From an uncultured Prevotella sp. (GTDB lineage: Bacteria > Bacteroidota > Bacteroidia > Bacteroidales > Bacteroidaceae), in NCBI GenBank assembly GCA_934183355.1, contig CAKPST010000014.1, positions 1 to 36,966 on the forward strand: a DNA stretch of 36,966 nucleotides, given 5' to 3'. Below the pieces are notes generated by a model. That model saw only the letters and a list, made by a program, of their open reading frames with translations, did no database searches and was not told the origin of the DNA. The translations under genes and the position numbers were made by a program. Positions 14,319-22,628 of this stretch are shown one piece after another (within the stretch, counting starts at the first letter, position 1; every line of letters begins with the position of its first letter).

Positions 14319-15974
14319 TCAGAGTTTTAGCTGCTGATTACAATATTCGAGCACCGCAGGACGATGGGTGATGAATATCACGGTGTGCTTGTTGTCGGCG
14401 AGGATGTTGGCAAGCAGACGACACTCTGTGTCGCCATCGAGGGCTGACGTAGCCTCATCAAACACCATTATCTGGCGATTGCGCAGTAGGGCGCGAGCGA
14501 TGGCAATGCGTTGAGCCTGACCCTCGGAGAGTCCCCCACCCTGCTCGCCACACTTAGTGTCGAGTCCATCGGGCAGAGCGAGCACAAAGTCGGCGCAACT
14601 GCGGGTGAGCGCCTCGCGCATCTCCTCGTCCGTAGCCGATGGATTGCCGAGGCGTAGGTTGTCGCGTATGGTGCCACTCATGAGCGTGTTGCCCTGCGGC
14701 ACATACACAAAATTGCAGCGCATCAGTGGCGACAGCGTATGCTCCTCGTGGTCGTTGTAGATGGTGATGGAGCCTTGCTGTGGGCGCATCAGCGATAGGA
14801 GTATGCGCACAAGCGTGGTCTTGCCGGCTCCAGTCTCGCCGAGAATGGCGGTACACGACCCTGGTAGAAAGTCGAACGAGAGATGGGATATGACATCGCG
14901 TGTGCCGTCTTCGTAGCGATAGGTAATGTCGTGCAGACGCAGTCCGCACGGACCCTCTACATGCTGCGGTTCGCCCTGTTGCTCAAGCGGCTCAGCCTCA
15001 AGTTCCATGAGTCGCTCGGCAGCAGTGAACACACCCACAAATGCCGGGGCGAGCTTGGTGAGACTGCGTGCCGGAGTCTGTATCTTGTTGACGAGTTGGA
15101 GGAAGGCAGTCATGCCTCCAAAGGTGAGCGTGCCTGCCGACATGCGCACGGCAGCCCACAGGAAAGCCACGAGATAGCCGAGAGCGAAACCGAAGTTGAG
15201 CACAAAGTTGGAGAACACGGAGAAAGCCGTGCGTCTCACCACGTTGTGGCGCAACTGCGACTGAGTGCGCTCAAGCCTTGACACGATGGCATCCACAGCC
15301 TCAAGCGTCTTTATCACCATGCGGTGTTGCACCGACTCCTGCATGGCAGCCTGCACCCTGCTGTCCGAATCGCGCACAAGACGTGTCAAGCGGCGCATCT
15401 GACGCATGTAAATCTTGCTGACTGCGAGAAAGAACGGGATGATGGCGACGAGTATAAGCGAGAGTGTGTGGTCCATGACGAACAGACAACAGAAAGCACC
15501 TACGAACATCATCACCACGGAAAGCGTGTTGGGGATGGTCTCGGTGAGGAACGTCACGACGGTAGACACGTCTATCTCAAGACGATTGAGGATGTCGCCC
15601 GAATGATGATGGGAACGGCTGTGCCACTCCGACCGCATGATGCGGTCGAGTGTCAGCTGCTGCATACGGTTTTGTGCGCGTATGCCGAGAATGTTGCGCA
15701 CCCACACGCCACCTATGTTGACGGCAAAACTGCACAATATGAGTGCCGCCATCGTCGCCACTGCCCAGTAGATGGAGCCAGCGATGGTGCCCGACGCGAT
15801 GTCGATGGCACGCTTCACCGCCCACACCTGGGCAAGACTCAGCACCACATCAGCCACTCCAATCAGCGCATTGAGCGTAGCCTGGAGCAGATTGCCCCGC
15901 CAGCGCAGCAATAGCCACGACAATATCTGGCGGACGGGATATTTGGTGTTGGGTAGTGTGGGGAATAGTTTCAT
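14319..15974 (-). CDS. ABC exporter, fused permease and ATPase (half-transporter)
   Basis: A 551-residue half-transporter that should work as a dimer in the inner membrane. About six membrane segments lie in residues 15-305. The ATPase domain has Walker A GETGAGKTT (379-387), Q-loop in VYVPQGNT, signature LSEGQ (482-486), Walker B IMVFDE (502-507) and the H-loop histidine H537. All motifs are intact. It is the last gene of an operon with thioredoxin reductase (9 bases upstream) and glutathione peroxidase. That setting recalls CydDC-type exporters of reduced thiols, but only one subunit is present and no cytochrome bd gene is nearby, so lipid or peptide export is equally possible. The substrate is unknown. 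Confidence 0.9.
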   Translation of the reverse strand: MKLFPTLPNTKYPVRQILSWLLLRWRGNLLQATLNALIGVADVVLSLAQVWAVKRAIDIASGTIAGSIYWAVATMAALILCSFAVNIGGVWVRNILGIRAQNRMQQLTLDRIMRSEWHSRSHHHSGDILNRLEIDVSTVVTFLTETIPNTLSVVMMFVGAFCCLFVMDHTLSLILVAIIPFFLAVSKIYMRQMRRLTRLVRDSDSRVQAAMQESVQHRMVIKTLEAVDAIVSRLERTQSQLRHNVVRRTAFSVFSNFVLNFGFALGYLVAFLWAAVRMSAGTLTFGGMTAFLQLVNKIQTPARSLTKLAPAFVGVFTAAERLMELEAEPLEQQGEPQHVEGPCGLRLHDITYRYEDGTRDVISHLSFDFLPGSCTAILGETGAGKTTLVRILLSLMRPQQGSITIYNDHEEHTLSPLMRCNFVYVPQGNTLMSGTIRDNLRLGNPSATDEEMREALTRSCADFVLALPDGLDTKCGEQGGGLSEGQAQRIAIARALLRNRQIMVFDEATSALDGDTECRLLANILADNKHTVIFITHRPAVLEYCNQQLKL

Positions 15975-15983
15975 GTCTTATTG

Positions 15984-16922
15984 TTAGAGCTTAGCCAGAT
16001 AGCGCTCTGCCTCAAGAGCTGCCTTGCAGCCCGAACCGGCAGCCACGATAGCCTGACGGTAGTTGGGGTCGGCGCAGTCGCCGGCAGCAAACACGCCCTC
16101 AACGTTGGTGAGTGGCGAACCATTCAGGGTCTTGATGTATCCCGTCTCGTCGCAGTCGACGAATGGGCGGAACACGTCGGTGTTGGGCTTATGACCAATG
16201 GCGAGGAAGAATCCGTCGATGGGCAGGTCGTAGTGCTGCTCGTCGGCTTCGCCCTTGCGCTTGACAAGGTGTGCTCCCTCTACGCCGTCGTCGCCGTAGA
16301 GTCCCTCGGTGTTGTGCTCGTATAGAATCTCTATCTTCTCGTTCTCCTCCACGCGGCGCTTCATCACGTCGCTGGCACGTAGGAAAGACTTGCGCACAAT
16401 CATGTACACCTTCTTGCAGAGTCCGGCGAGATAGAGTGCTTCCTCGCATGCAGTGTCGCCACCGCCCACTACGGCTACGGTGCGCTTGCGATAGAAGAAT
16501 CCGTCGCATGTGGCGCATGCACTCACGCCCTGTCCGTTGTATTTCTTCTCGTCGTCCAGTCCAAGATACTTGGCGCTGGCTCCGGTGGCAATGATTACGG
16601 TGTCAGCCTCTATCTCCACGCCCGTGTCGGTGGTGAGCACGTAGGGCTTGGCAGAGAAGTCTACCTTGGCGATGCTGCCATCGCGCATGTCTACACCGAA
16701 GCGCTCAGCCTGCTGGCGGAGGTCCATCATCATCTGGTTGCCGTCCACTCCCTCGGGATAGCCAGGGAAGTTTTCCACGACGGTGGTCTGTGTGAGCTGG
16801 CCGCCAGTCTGCATGCCACAATACTCAACGGGGTTGAGATTGGCGCGTCCGGCGTATATAGCTGCCGTATATCCAGCAGGTCCGCTGCCTACGATGAGGC
16901 ACTTCACATGTTCTCTTTCCAT
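15984..16922 (-). CDS. trxB: Thioredoxin reductase (NADPH, FAD)
   Basis: A cytoplasmic flavoenzyme that reduces thioredoxin with NADPH, 312 residues, normal length. Motifs in order: FAD-binding GSGPAG (12-17), NADP-side ATG (112-114), redox-active CATC (136-139), NADPH-binding GGGDTA (153-158) and the C-terminal FAD motif AAGDCAD. The NADPH 2'-phosphate motif reads VRKSFLR where the E. coli enzyme has HRRDGFR; two positive charges remain, so NADPH use is likely. It sits between a glutathione-peroxidase-type gene (24 bases upstream) and an ABC exporter (9 bases downstream). Thioredoxin reduced by this enzyme would be the natural electron donor for the peroxidase. Confidence 0.95.
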   Translation of the reverse strand: MEREHVKCLIVGSGPAGYTAAIYAGRANLNPVEYCGMQTGGQLTQTTVVENFPGYPEGVDGNQMMMDLRQQAERFGVDMRDGSIAKVDFSAKPYVLTTDTGVEIEADTVIIATGASAKYLGLDDEKKYNGQGVSACATCDGFFYRKRTVAVVGGGDTACEEALYLAGLCKKVYMIVRKSFLRASDVMKRRVEENEKIEILYEHNTEGLYGDDGVEGAHLVKRKGEADEQHYDLPIDGFFLAIGHKPNTDVFRPFVDCDETGYIKTLNGSPLTNVEGVFAAGDCADPNYRQAIVAAGSGCKAALEAERYLAKL

Positions 16923-16946
16923 AAGTTGTCAGTAGATTTGGTGGGT

Positions 16947-17495
16947 TTATAAAAGTTCTTCTATCTGTTTGGCGATGTTGTCGAGACTCTCAGTAGGCTC
17001 GAAGCGTGCTATCACCTGTCCACGCTTGTTGATGAGGAACTTGGTGAAGTTCCACTTTATGTCGCTTGTCTCCTTGTAGTCGGGATTCTCCTTGGTGAGT
17101 ATCTCGTCGAGCACGGGAGTGAGCTTATGATTGGGGTCGAATCCTGCGAATGTCTTCTGGTCCTTGAGGAACTTGAAGAGAGGTGCAGCGTCGTCGCCGT
17201 TGACCTTCAATTTCTTGAATCGCGGGAACTCTGTGCCGTATGTCAGCTTGCAGAACTGATGTATCGACTCGTCGGTGCCAGGAGCCTGAGCGCCGAACTG
17301 GTTGCATGGGAAGTCGAGCACTTCGAATCCCTGTGCGTGATATTTTTCGTAGAGCTTCTCCAGCTCCTCATACTGCGGAGTGAATCCGCACTTGGTTGCG
17401 GTGTTGACGATGAGCAGCACTTCGTTGGCATACTCCTTGAGAGATACTTCCTTACCTTTTCTGTCCTTAACGGAGAATTCGTATACAGTTCTCAT
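16947..17495 (-). CDS. Glutathione-peroxidase-family thiol peroxidase
   Basis: Reduces hydrogen or lipid peroxides in the cytoplasm, 182 residues. Catalytic Cys36 lies in NTATKCGFTPQY; the codon is an ordinary Cys codon, not selenocysteine. FPCNQFG follows with Cys64 and Gln70, then Cys82 in HQFC, and WNFTKFL supplies the catalytic Trp and Asn. The usual QEPG is QAPG here. The extra cysteines (64 and 82) are candidates for the resolving role of thioredoxin-dependent members, which fits the downstream trxB gene. It is the first gene of a three-gene operon. A weak TAATTTTG box lies at 17571-17578 but has no clear upstream partner. Confidence 0.93.
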   Translation of the reverse strand: MRTVYEFSVKDRKGKEVSLKEYANEVLLIVNTATKCGFTPQYEELEKLYEKYHAQGFEVLDFPCNQFGAQAPGTDESIHQFCKLTYGTEFPRFKKLKVNGDDAAPLFKFLKDQKTFAGFDPNHKLTPVLDEILTKENPDYKETSDIKWNFTKFLINKRGQVIARFEPTESLDNIAKQIEELL

Positions 17496-17570
17496 TTTTC
17501 TTTCCTTTTCGTTGTGTTTATTGTGGTTCTTATTGTTTCCTTCGTTTTTACCTGAAAGACTATTTGGTTA

Positions 17571-17578
17571 CAAAATTA
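17571..17578 (-). promoter_or_regulatory. Possible -7 box of the peroxidase/trxB/ABC operon
   Basis: TAATTTTG on the minus strand matches TAnnTTTG, but no TTTG lies 19-22 bases upstream (only T-rich sequence). The leader would be about 70 bases and T-rich on the plus strand. Confidence 0.35.
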
Positions 17579-17663
17579 GGAAAAAAACATGAAAAACGAG
17601 CGTATTGGTAACAGTTTCTCACAATGCTGCCGCAAAACATCAACCTTCGGGACTTGCTGAAAT

Positions 17664-17787
17664 GGTAGATTGAGCTTCGCGAATGGCAGATAGGATGGTA
17701 CATTCTGCCATTCGGCGGTTATCTGCCAGTCTGCAACTCACTGACTACGAGCACATAGCGGGATTTGTGGCAGATGTGGTAGATAAA
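17664..17787 (-). repeat. Dispersed TGGCAGATA-type repeat, copy 2 (inverted relative to copy 1)
   Basis: It shares two blocks with 13885-14024 in opposite orientation (17684-17704 and 17715-17728). It also has its own inverted repeat, TGGCAGATA (17684-17692) and TATCTGCCA (17720-17728), with inner and outer TGGCAGA and GGTAGAT units. It fills most of the spacer between the peroxidase promoter region and the 3' end of the membrane protein gene at 17791. Confidence 0.6.
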
Positions 17788-17790
17788 AAC

Positions 17791-19110
17791 TCAAACTAAA
17801 TACTCTATAATGATTGTAGCATTGTATGCCCATAACCATACGGTGAGGGCTGCTACGAGCATACGAGGCATGGCATTATGTGTGCGACGCAGCAGATAGG
17901 CGGCACTGATGGGGATGATGAATGCCCAATGGGCTGTCATGATATACACTTCGTTGAGTCCGAAGCCGAAGCCGAGGTGCATCACCATGTCGAAGGCAAA
18001 CCACGACATCACCATGAGGAAGAACTTGTCGCGGCGTGCCACCCACGCTCCTGCCACTAACAAGAGCACGATGAGAGCCTCAACAATGTAGTTTGCCACC
18101 GAACGATAAGTTACGAAGACGGGACGTGTCTGCTGCACATCCTCGAAGAGGTGGTCGCGATGGAGCTGCAACGACTCGCCAAAGAGATTGTCTACCACCG
18201 AACGAAGACGCGAGGTGGTCATGTCGCTCCACTCCAACAGGGGGATGTTCTTGGCTACTGCCTCTCCGTTCTGGCGCTTCACAAACTCGTCGTGCTTCTT
18301 GAGTCGCTCTATTCGTGTTGGGTCTTTCTTTGCAACGGCTGCCTCGATGCGTTTGATGCCCACCTGCTGTGGCTCGATGATGGCTTTCTGCTGCCACACA
18401 TATACAGCTCCGAGCAATAGCGTAGGCACTACAAACGAGAGGATGCTCTTCAAGGAGAACACACGACGACCATTGGCAAACCATGCTGCAAGTGCCACCT
18501 TGACACCGTTGGTGAGCGTGATGCCTGCCGTGACGAAGTAGAGTAGCGACGACTGCCACAGCTTCAATCGCTGTCCACTCTTCATCCGTCTGCCCACTAT
18601 CCAGAGTGTGAGCATGAGCAGAGGTAGGGAGAGGGCGAAGTGGTCGGGCACCATTGTTGCCACCATCACATGGGCAAAGCCGTAGAACAATGCTGTGAGC
18701 AAAGCGGCGTCGCTACGACTGCACTCTACCACGTCGCGCAGCGTGCGGTGGAGCAAGACGGCTCCAGCCACATCGCATGCCACGAGCAACGTTGCCATGA
18801 GGAACACGGCATAGTTGAACTCGGTCTGTGGCATGAGCCAATGGTTGAGCCAATATAGTGGCAACAGCGCGACGACGAAGAGTGGATGGCGCAGCGAGTT
18901 CCAGTGGAGACGCATGCACGATATGAAGATGAGCGAGAAGATGTCGTAGCCCGACATGTTGAGGTGATTGTAGAACACCGACCAGAATCCGACATGTGCG
19001 CCACGTGTGAACGAGTCGTAGTGGTTGTATATGAGCAAGCCGTTGAGCACGGCAAACACCAATGCGGCGACAAGGACTATTGGACGCTCCTCTTTTCTTA
19101 TTCCAAGCAT
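17791..19110 (-). CDS. Multi-spanning membrane protein, GT-C-like, second of a tandem pair
   Basis: 439 residues, with about 9-11 predicted membrane segments. It is clearly related to the product of the gene at 19120-20598, sharing in order: an N-terminal KREER-like start, YD.FT (Asp32), SG[FY]D (Asp56), RHPL (His75), MVPDHF, TNG.K or NNGLK, DMTTSR or DITTSR, NLFGES.QLH.DHL, VEALIVLL and a C-terminal GFG.NEVYIM.AHW motif. An acidic first loop followed by many membrane helices is seen in GT-C glycosyltransferases that use polyprenyl-phosphate sugars, so I suggest that class as inference. It may match a Bacteroidetes family of unknown function (possibly DUF6080; uncertain). It is the last gene of the envelope cluster, 9 bases after its paralogue. 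Confidence 0.75.
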   Translation of the reverse strand: MLGIRKEERPIVLVAALVFAVLNGLLIYNHYDSFTRGAHVGFWSVFYNHLNMSGYDIFSLIFISCMRLHWNSLRHPLFVVALLPLYWLNHWLMPQTEFNYAVFLMATLLVACDVAGAVLLHRTLRDVVECSRSDAALLTALFYGFAHVMVATMVPDHFALSLPLLMLTLWIVGRRMKSGQRLKLWQSSLLYFVTAGITLTNGVKVALAAWFANGRRVFSLKSILSFVVPTLLLGAVYVWQQKAIIEPQQVGIKRIEAAVAKKDPTRIERLKKHDEFVKRQNGEAVAKNIPLLEWSDMTTSRLRSVVDNLFGESLQLHRDHLFEDVQQTRPVFVTYRSVANYIVEALIVLLLVAGAWVARRDKFFLMVMSWFAFDMVMHLGFGFGLNEVYIMTAHWAFIIPISAAYLLRRTHNAMPRMLVAALTVWLWAYNATIIIEYLV

Positions 19111-19119
19111 AATATGATG

Positions 19120-20598
19120 TTAAAAATACAGATACTGCACTATGAGTGCCACATTCCACACCCACAGATAGACGGCGAGCACGGCGACGAGAGCCTTGAG
19201 CGAGAGTGCCAGACGGCGGCGTGGCACTGCCCTCATCAGATAGGCGATGGCTATAGGCATGACGTATATCCAGTGGGCAGACATGATGTAGACCTCGTTG
19301 ATGCCAAAACCGAGTCCGATGTGCAGCACCATGTCGAGGGCGAAGTAGGACATGGCGAGCCACATGAAGCGTGAGCGTCTGCCACACCATACGCCCATGA
19401 CGAATAGTAGCACTATCAATGCCTCTACGGCGTAGTTGAAGGCGTGGCGATACTTCACTATCATGGGGCGCGACTTGAGCACGTCGCCCAACAGATGGTC
19501 TTCGTGTAGCTGTATTGACTCGCCAAAGAGATTCTCTACTATCGACTCCGAGCGCGACGTGGTGATGTCGGTCCAGCTGATAAACTCGCCGTTGGCGATG
19601 GGTTTGCCATTCTTGCGGCGTCGCACAGGCTTAGGTTTAGCCTTGGCAATGGAGTCGCGACGTGCCGAGTCGGCCCGTAGTGAGTCCATCTTCAGAGCCG
19701 TGAACGAGGCTATGCGCACAGAGTCCTCCTTATGCTTGCGCTCACGGTCTTCCTTCTGCTTGCGTTCCTTGGCAGCCTTAGCTTTGGCGCGTGCTGCCTT
19801 GGCAGCCACGTCGCGTGGCCACACAATGTGGTCGTAGCTCATACGTGCGGCTCCCCATGTGAGGGCGGCAGGCACGAGGATGGCAAGGAAGAGGAATTTG
19901 GGGCGGAAGATGCGCCATCCGTTGACAAAGAGTTCGGAGAGATAAATCTTCAGTCCGTTGTTGAGCGACGTGCCAGCGGTGAGGAAGAAGTAGAGCACCG
20001 ACTGCCATATCGTCAACTTACGACGCCTTATCATCAGCTTGCCCGACACATAGAGGGCGAGCAAGAGGAGCATCATGGATATGATGAAGTGGTCGGGCAC
20101 CATCGCAGAGAGCATCACAAAGGCAAAACCGAAGAAGAACACCGTGAGCAACGAGGCATCTGTGCGACTCACGCCCACCACCTCGCGCAGTATGCGATAG
20201 AGGAAGAGCATGGCATAGAATGCCGAGAAGGTCTGTATGGCAGACACGATGAAGATGGCGCAGTTGATGCCTGTGAGCCAGATGAGAGCCTGATTGATGA
20301 GATAAGGCACATACATGTAGAACGCCAGCAACGGATGGCGGTAGACATTGTAGCCCGCCGTCCAGTCGCTCACGACGCTATAAGTGATAGGGTCGAAGCC
20401 CGACACATGAAACTTGCCGATGAACAGATGCCAGTAGTGGGCATTGAGTGGCGTGAAGAGGTCGTAATACTTGCACACGACAAGAGCGTCAAGGGCGAGA
20501 AACACCGCAAGCATCACCACCGCAAGCAATCGTTCCTCACGCTTTACACGGAAGATTGACGATAAAATTCGGAAGAATGATTTGTCTTTTATATTCAT
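19120..20598 (-). CDS. Multi-spanning membrane protein, GT-C-like, with charged insert
   Basis: 492 residues, a paralogue of the next gene. Conserved features are Asp46 in YYDLFT, Asp69 in SGFDP, His88 in YRHPL, SAMVPDHF, LNNGLK and the C-terminal GFGINEVYIMSAHW. Between about residues 255 and 335 it has a long, very charged insert of Ala, Lys, Arg, Glu and Asp (for example AKAAKERKQKEDRERKHKED) that its paralogue mostly lacks. This is probably a helical extramembrane extension in a loop. A role in transferring sugar from a lipid carrier at the outer face of the inner membrane is inferred from topology and from the UbiA/HAD/GtrA genes upstream; no catalytic activity can be proven. The spacer before the start is an unusual purine repeat. 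Confidence 0.75.
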   Translation of the reverse strand: MNIKDKSFFRILSSIFRVKREERLLAVVMLAVFLALDALVVCKYYDLFTPLNAHYWHLFIGKFHVSGFDPITYSVVSDWTAGYNVYRHPLLAFYMYVPYLINQALIWLTGINCAIFIVSAIQTFSAFYAMLFLYRILREVVGVSRTDASLLTVFFFGFAFVMLSAMVPDHFIISMMLLLLALYVSGKLMIRRRKLTIWQSVLYFFLTAGTSLNNGLKIYLSELFVNGWRIFRPKFLFLAILVPAALTWGAARMSYDHIVWPRDVAAKAARAKAKAAKERKQKEDRERKHKEDSVRIASFTALKMDSLRADSARRDSIAKAKPKPVRRRKNGKPIANGEFISWTDITTSRSESIVENLFGESIQLHEDHLLGDVLKSRPMIVKYRHAFNYAVEALIVLLFVMGVWCGRRSRFMWLAMSYFALDMVLHIGLGFGINEVYIMSAHWIYVMPIAIAYLMRAVPRRRLALSLKALVAVLAVYLWVWNVALIVQYLYF

Positions 20599-20706
20599 CT
20601 CTATTTTCTTTACCTTTTTACTTCTTTACCTTTCTACTTTTTTACCTTTTTACTTTTCTACTTCTTTACCTTTTTACTTTTTTACTTTTCTACTTTTTTA
20701 CCTTTA
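20599..20706. repeat. Homopurine/homopyrimidine-like simple repeat between GtrA and the membrane protein gene
   Basis: On the plus strand it consists of repeated TTTACCTTT, TTTACTTTT and CTTC units of 8-9 bases, at least ten in a row. On the minus strand this becomes GTAAAAAGGTAAAGAAGTAGAAAAG, reaching right up to the ATG of the downstream gene and overlapping the last codons and stop of gtrA. It contains many in-frame stops, so it is not coding as a whole. Confidence 0.8.
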
Positions 20707-21064
20707 AAAAGTATCTCACAAGTAGGAAGTTGACCGGCACACAGACGCAGAACATAGGTATAGGCGCCCACTGCTCTGGCACTCCTATCCATATTGCGGC
20801 ATTGAGCACCACCATCTGTAGCACATAGTTGACAGCATGGCTCAGCGCAAAGCCTGCCCCATGCTTGGCTGACGCCTCGACACGGAAGGTATAGCGTGTG
20901 GAGGCAATGAAGTTGAACGCGAAGCTGATGGCATAGCCAATGGTCATCGCTATGGATGGGTTGAGCCAGTGTAGCAGCACCCAATATATGGCGTACTGCA
21001 TCAGCGTGGCTGTCACACCGACAATGCCGAAGCGTATTACTTCACCCAAATGTTTGTTATTCAT
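20690..21064 (-). CDS. GtrA-family membrane protein
   Basis: 124 residues, four membrane segments, beginning MNNKHLGEVIRFGIVGV. The segment FGIVGVTATLMQYAIYW and the later SFAFNFIASTRYTFR match the GtrA family (PF04138), whose members help move or use polyprenyl-phosphate-linked sugars at the inner membrane. The frame is open to 21193, but that would overlap the HAD gene by more than 120 bases and add a polar Trp/Arg-rich stretch; the start at 21064 lies 4 bases after the HAD stop codon. Its C-terminus (FLKVKK) is encoded inside the start of a purine-rich simple repeat. With UbiA and HAD upstream it would flip or hand over a lipid-linked pentose (inference). Confidence 0.88.
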   Translation of the reverse strand: MNNKHLGEVIRFGIVGVTATLMQYAIYWVLLHWLNPSIAMTIGYAISFAFNFIASTRYTFRVEASAKHGAGFALSHAVNYVLQMVVLNAAIWIGVPEQWAPIPMFCVCVPVNFLLVRYFLKVKK

Positions 21065-21068
21065 AATT

Positions 21069-21692
21069 TCATCGGAATGGTTTGAAGTGTGACTCATCAG
21101 CGAACTCCAGCAGTTCTCTGTCTCCCCTACTATCGCCATACGCCACCACCAAGTACTCGTCGCGTTGTTTCTCCAGCATCGGCATCTCGGCAATCACTCG
21201 TCTCACCTTCTCCTTGCCATAGCAATTTGGTGTGCGAAAGCGTCCTGTGAGAATGCCTTGTGTGTCCGCCTCCACCTCAGTGCCAATGACACGTAAGTCG
21301 GAACGGCTCGCCTTGGCGATGTTGTCGAAGAATGGGCGCACCCAGTTGTCAATGCTAGCACTCACCACACACACCGTCTCGTTGTAGTGGAACAGCTGAC
21401 GCAACTTGTCGATGGCTTTGAGGCGCAGCAGACGTTGGTTGTGATGGGCAAATCGGCGGCACACCGTGTCGAACTCGTCCACCGACATACCACGGAAGAA
21501 CCAGGCGAAGAGGCGCTCCTTGGCACGGTAGTTGGGATAGAGGCGTAGCTTCATCAGCACCAACAGCGGACTGAAGAGGGCAAATCCCATGTAGAAGCGG
21601 CGGCGACCGCAAGCATAGCGAATGAACTCCAGGAGAGTGTCAGCACTTGTCAGCGTGCCGTCAAAATCGAACAGATATATCTTTTTCTTCAT
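21069..21692 (-). CDS. HAD-IB family phosphatase
   Basis: 207 residues, cytoplasmic. HAD motif I is DFDGTLT (residues 8-14), motif II is VSAS, the motif III lysine lies in GKEKV, and motif IV is GDSRGDRELLEFAD. The helical cap with FYMGFALFSPLLV is somewhat hydrophobic, as in HAD-IB members that act on lipid-linked or small phosphorylated substrates. The position 10 bases after UbiA and 4 bases before GtrA suggests it removes the 5-phosphate from polyprenyl-phosphoryl-5-phosphoribose, the role played by a PAP2-type protein in mycobacteria. That substrate is inference; a serine-phosphate type substrate is the default for the wider family. Confidence 0.88.
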   Translation of the reverse strand: MKKKIYLFDFDGTLTSADTLLEFIRYACGRRRFYMGFALFSPLLVLMKLRLYPNYRAKERLFAWFFRGMSVDEFDTVCRRFAHHNQRLLRLKAIDKLRQLFHYNETVCVVSASIDNWVRPFFDNIAKASRSDLRVIGTEVEADTQGILTGRFRTPNCYGKEKVRRVIAEMPMLEKQRDEYLVVAYGDSRGDRELLEFADESHFKPFR

Positions 21693-21702
21693 ATCACGTT
21701 TA

Positions 21703-22587
21703 TCATATCACATATATCATCAGCAAGAATGTCAGTATCCATGCCACGACAATCACCTGCGAGAAGTGGTCGCGGAGGATTATCTTCGTCGGGTCGCCAC
21801 TCTTCTTGTCGACTACGGCTATCTGTATGTAGCGCAGCAGACCGAGCAACACGAAGACGAACGTCAAGTAGAGATAGGGAGTCTCGAAGCGCTCCACCAC
21901 TTCGGGCGACACACAATACATGATGTAGCACACGAGGGTGACGGAGGCGGTGATGGTGATGGCTTGGTTGATGAATGTGAGGTTGTAGCGCACGGTGTTC
22001 TTGCGTGGCGCCTCACCCGTCTCGTTCATGCGCAACACGTCGTCGCGACGCTTGGCGAAGGACATGAAGAGGGTGAGGAGGAAGGTCATAATGACTATCC
22101 AGTTGCTCAGAGCCAACTCACAGGCGAAGCCTCCGGCGAGGATGCGCAGCACAAAACCAAACGCCACGATGCACACGTCGAGGATGGCATACTGCTTGAG
22201 CTTGGAGCAATAGGCAAGGTTGAGCACATAGTAGAACACCACGACAGCCATAACCTGGCTCATCACCTCGGGCGGCAAGAGCAGCGTGACGGCAATGCCG
22301 AGCACCAACGTGAGAGACATAAGTATGTAGCCCATGCGTATGCTCAAGGCTCCAGATGCTATGGGACGATGACACTTGACGGGGTGCATGCGGTCGGCGT
22401 CTACATCCACGATGTCATTGTAGCAGTATATCGACGACGCCACAAGACTGAAGGCAAAGAATGTTATCACCGTCAGCCACACGGAGTGGGTGTCGAAGAG
22501 TTCGCCTCCGAAGAACATGGGGATGAAGACAAAGAAGTTCTTAATCCACTGTTTGGGGCGAGTGAGGCGCAGAATGTTTTTTATCAT
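21703..22587 (-). CDS. UbiA-family prenyltransferase, decaprenyl-phosphate phosphoribosyltransferase-like
   Basis: 294 residues with about 8-9 membrane segments. It should transfer phosphoribose from PRPP to a polyprenyl phosphate. The first Asp motif reads NDIVDVDADRMHPVK followed by RPIASG, which closely follows the mycobacterial DPPR synthase pattern (NDxxDxxxDxxHPxKxxRPIA) rather than the UbiA ubiquinone or MenA pattern. The second region, LKQYAILDVCIVAFGFVLR then LAGG, and SFAKRRDDV also fit. The frame is open to 22719, but this overlaps the acyltransferase gene; the start at 22587 places MIKNILRLTRPKQWIKN at the N-terminus as usual for the family. The HAD phosphatase follows 10 bases later. 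No DprE1/DprE2-type epimerase is encoded in the window. Confidence 0.9.
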   Translation of the reverse strand: MIKNILRLTRPKQWIKNFFVFIPMFFGGELFDTHSVWLTVITFFAFSLVASSIYCYNDIVDVDADRMHPVKCHRPIASGALSIRMGYILMSLTLVLGIAVTLLLPPEVMSQVMAVVVFYYVLNLAYCSKLKQYAILDVCIVAFGFVLRILAGGFACELALSNWIVIMTFLLTLFMSFAKRRDDVLRMNETGEAPRKNTVRYNLTFINQAITITASVTLVCYIMYCVSPEVVERFETPYLYLTFVFVLLGLLRYIQIAVVDKKSGDPTKIILRDHFSQVIVVAWILTFLLMIYVI

Positions 22588-22628
22588 AGTTTTTATTTTG
22601 TTTATTTGATATATATGTTGTTGGCTTA

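Noticed and set aside
20471..20707. Plus-strand open frame with a Phe/Leu/Tyr-rich end
   Set aside because: It is only the translation of the TTTACTTTT simple repeat and the antisense of a membrane protein gene.
21065..21193. Extended GtrA start inside the HAD gene
   Set aside because: The extra residues are the HAD gene read in another frame; the start at 21064 gives a normal four-helix GtrA protein.
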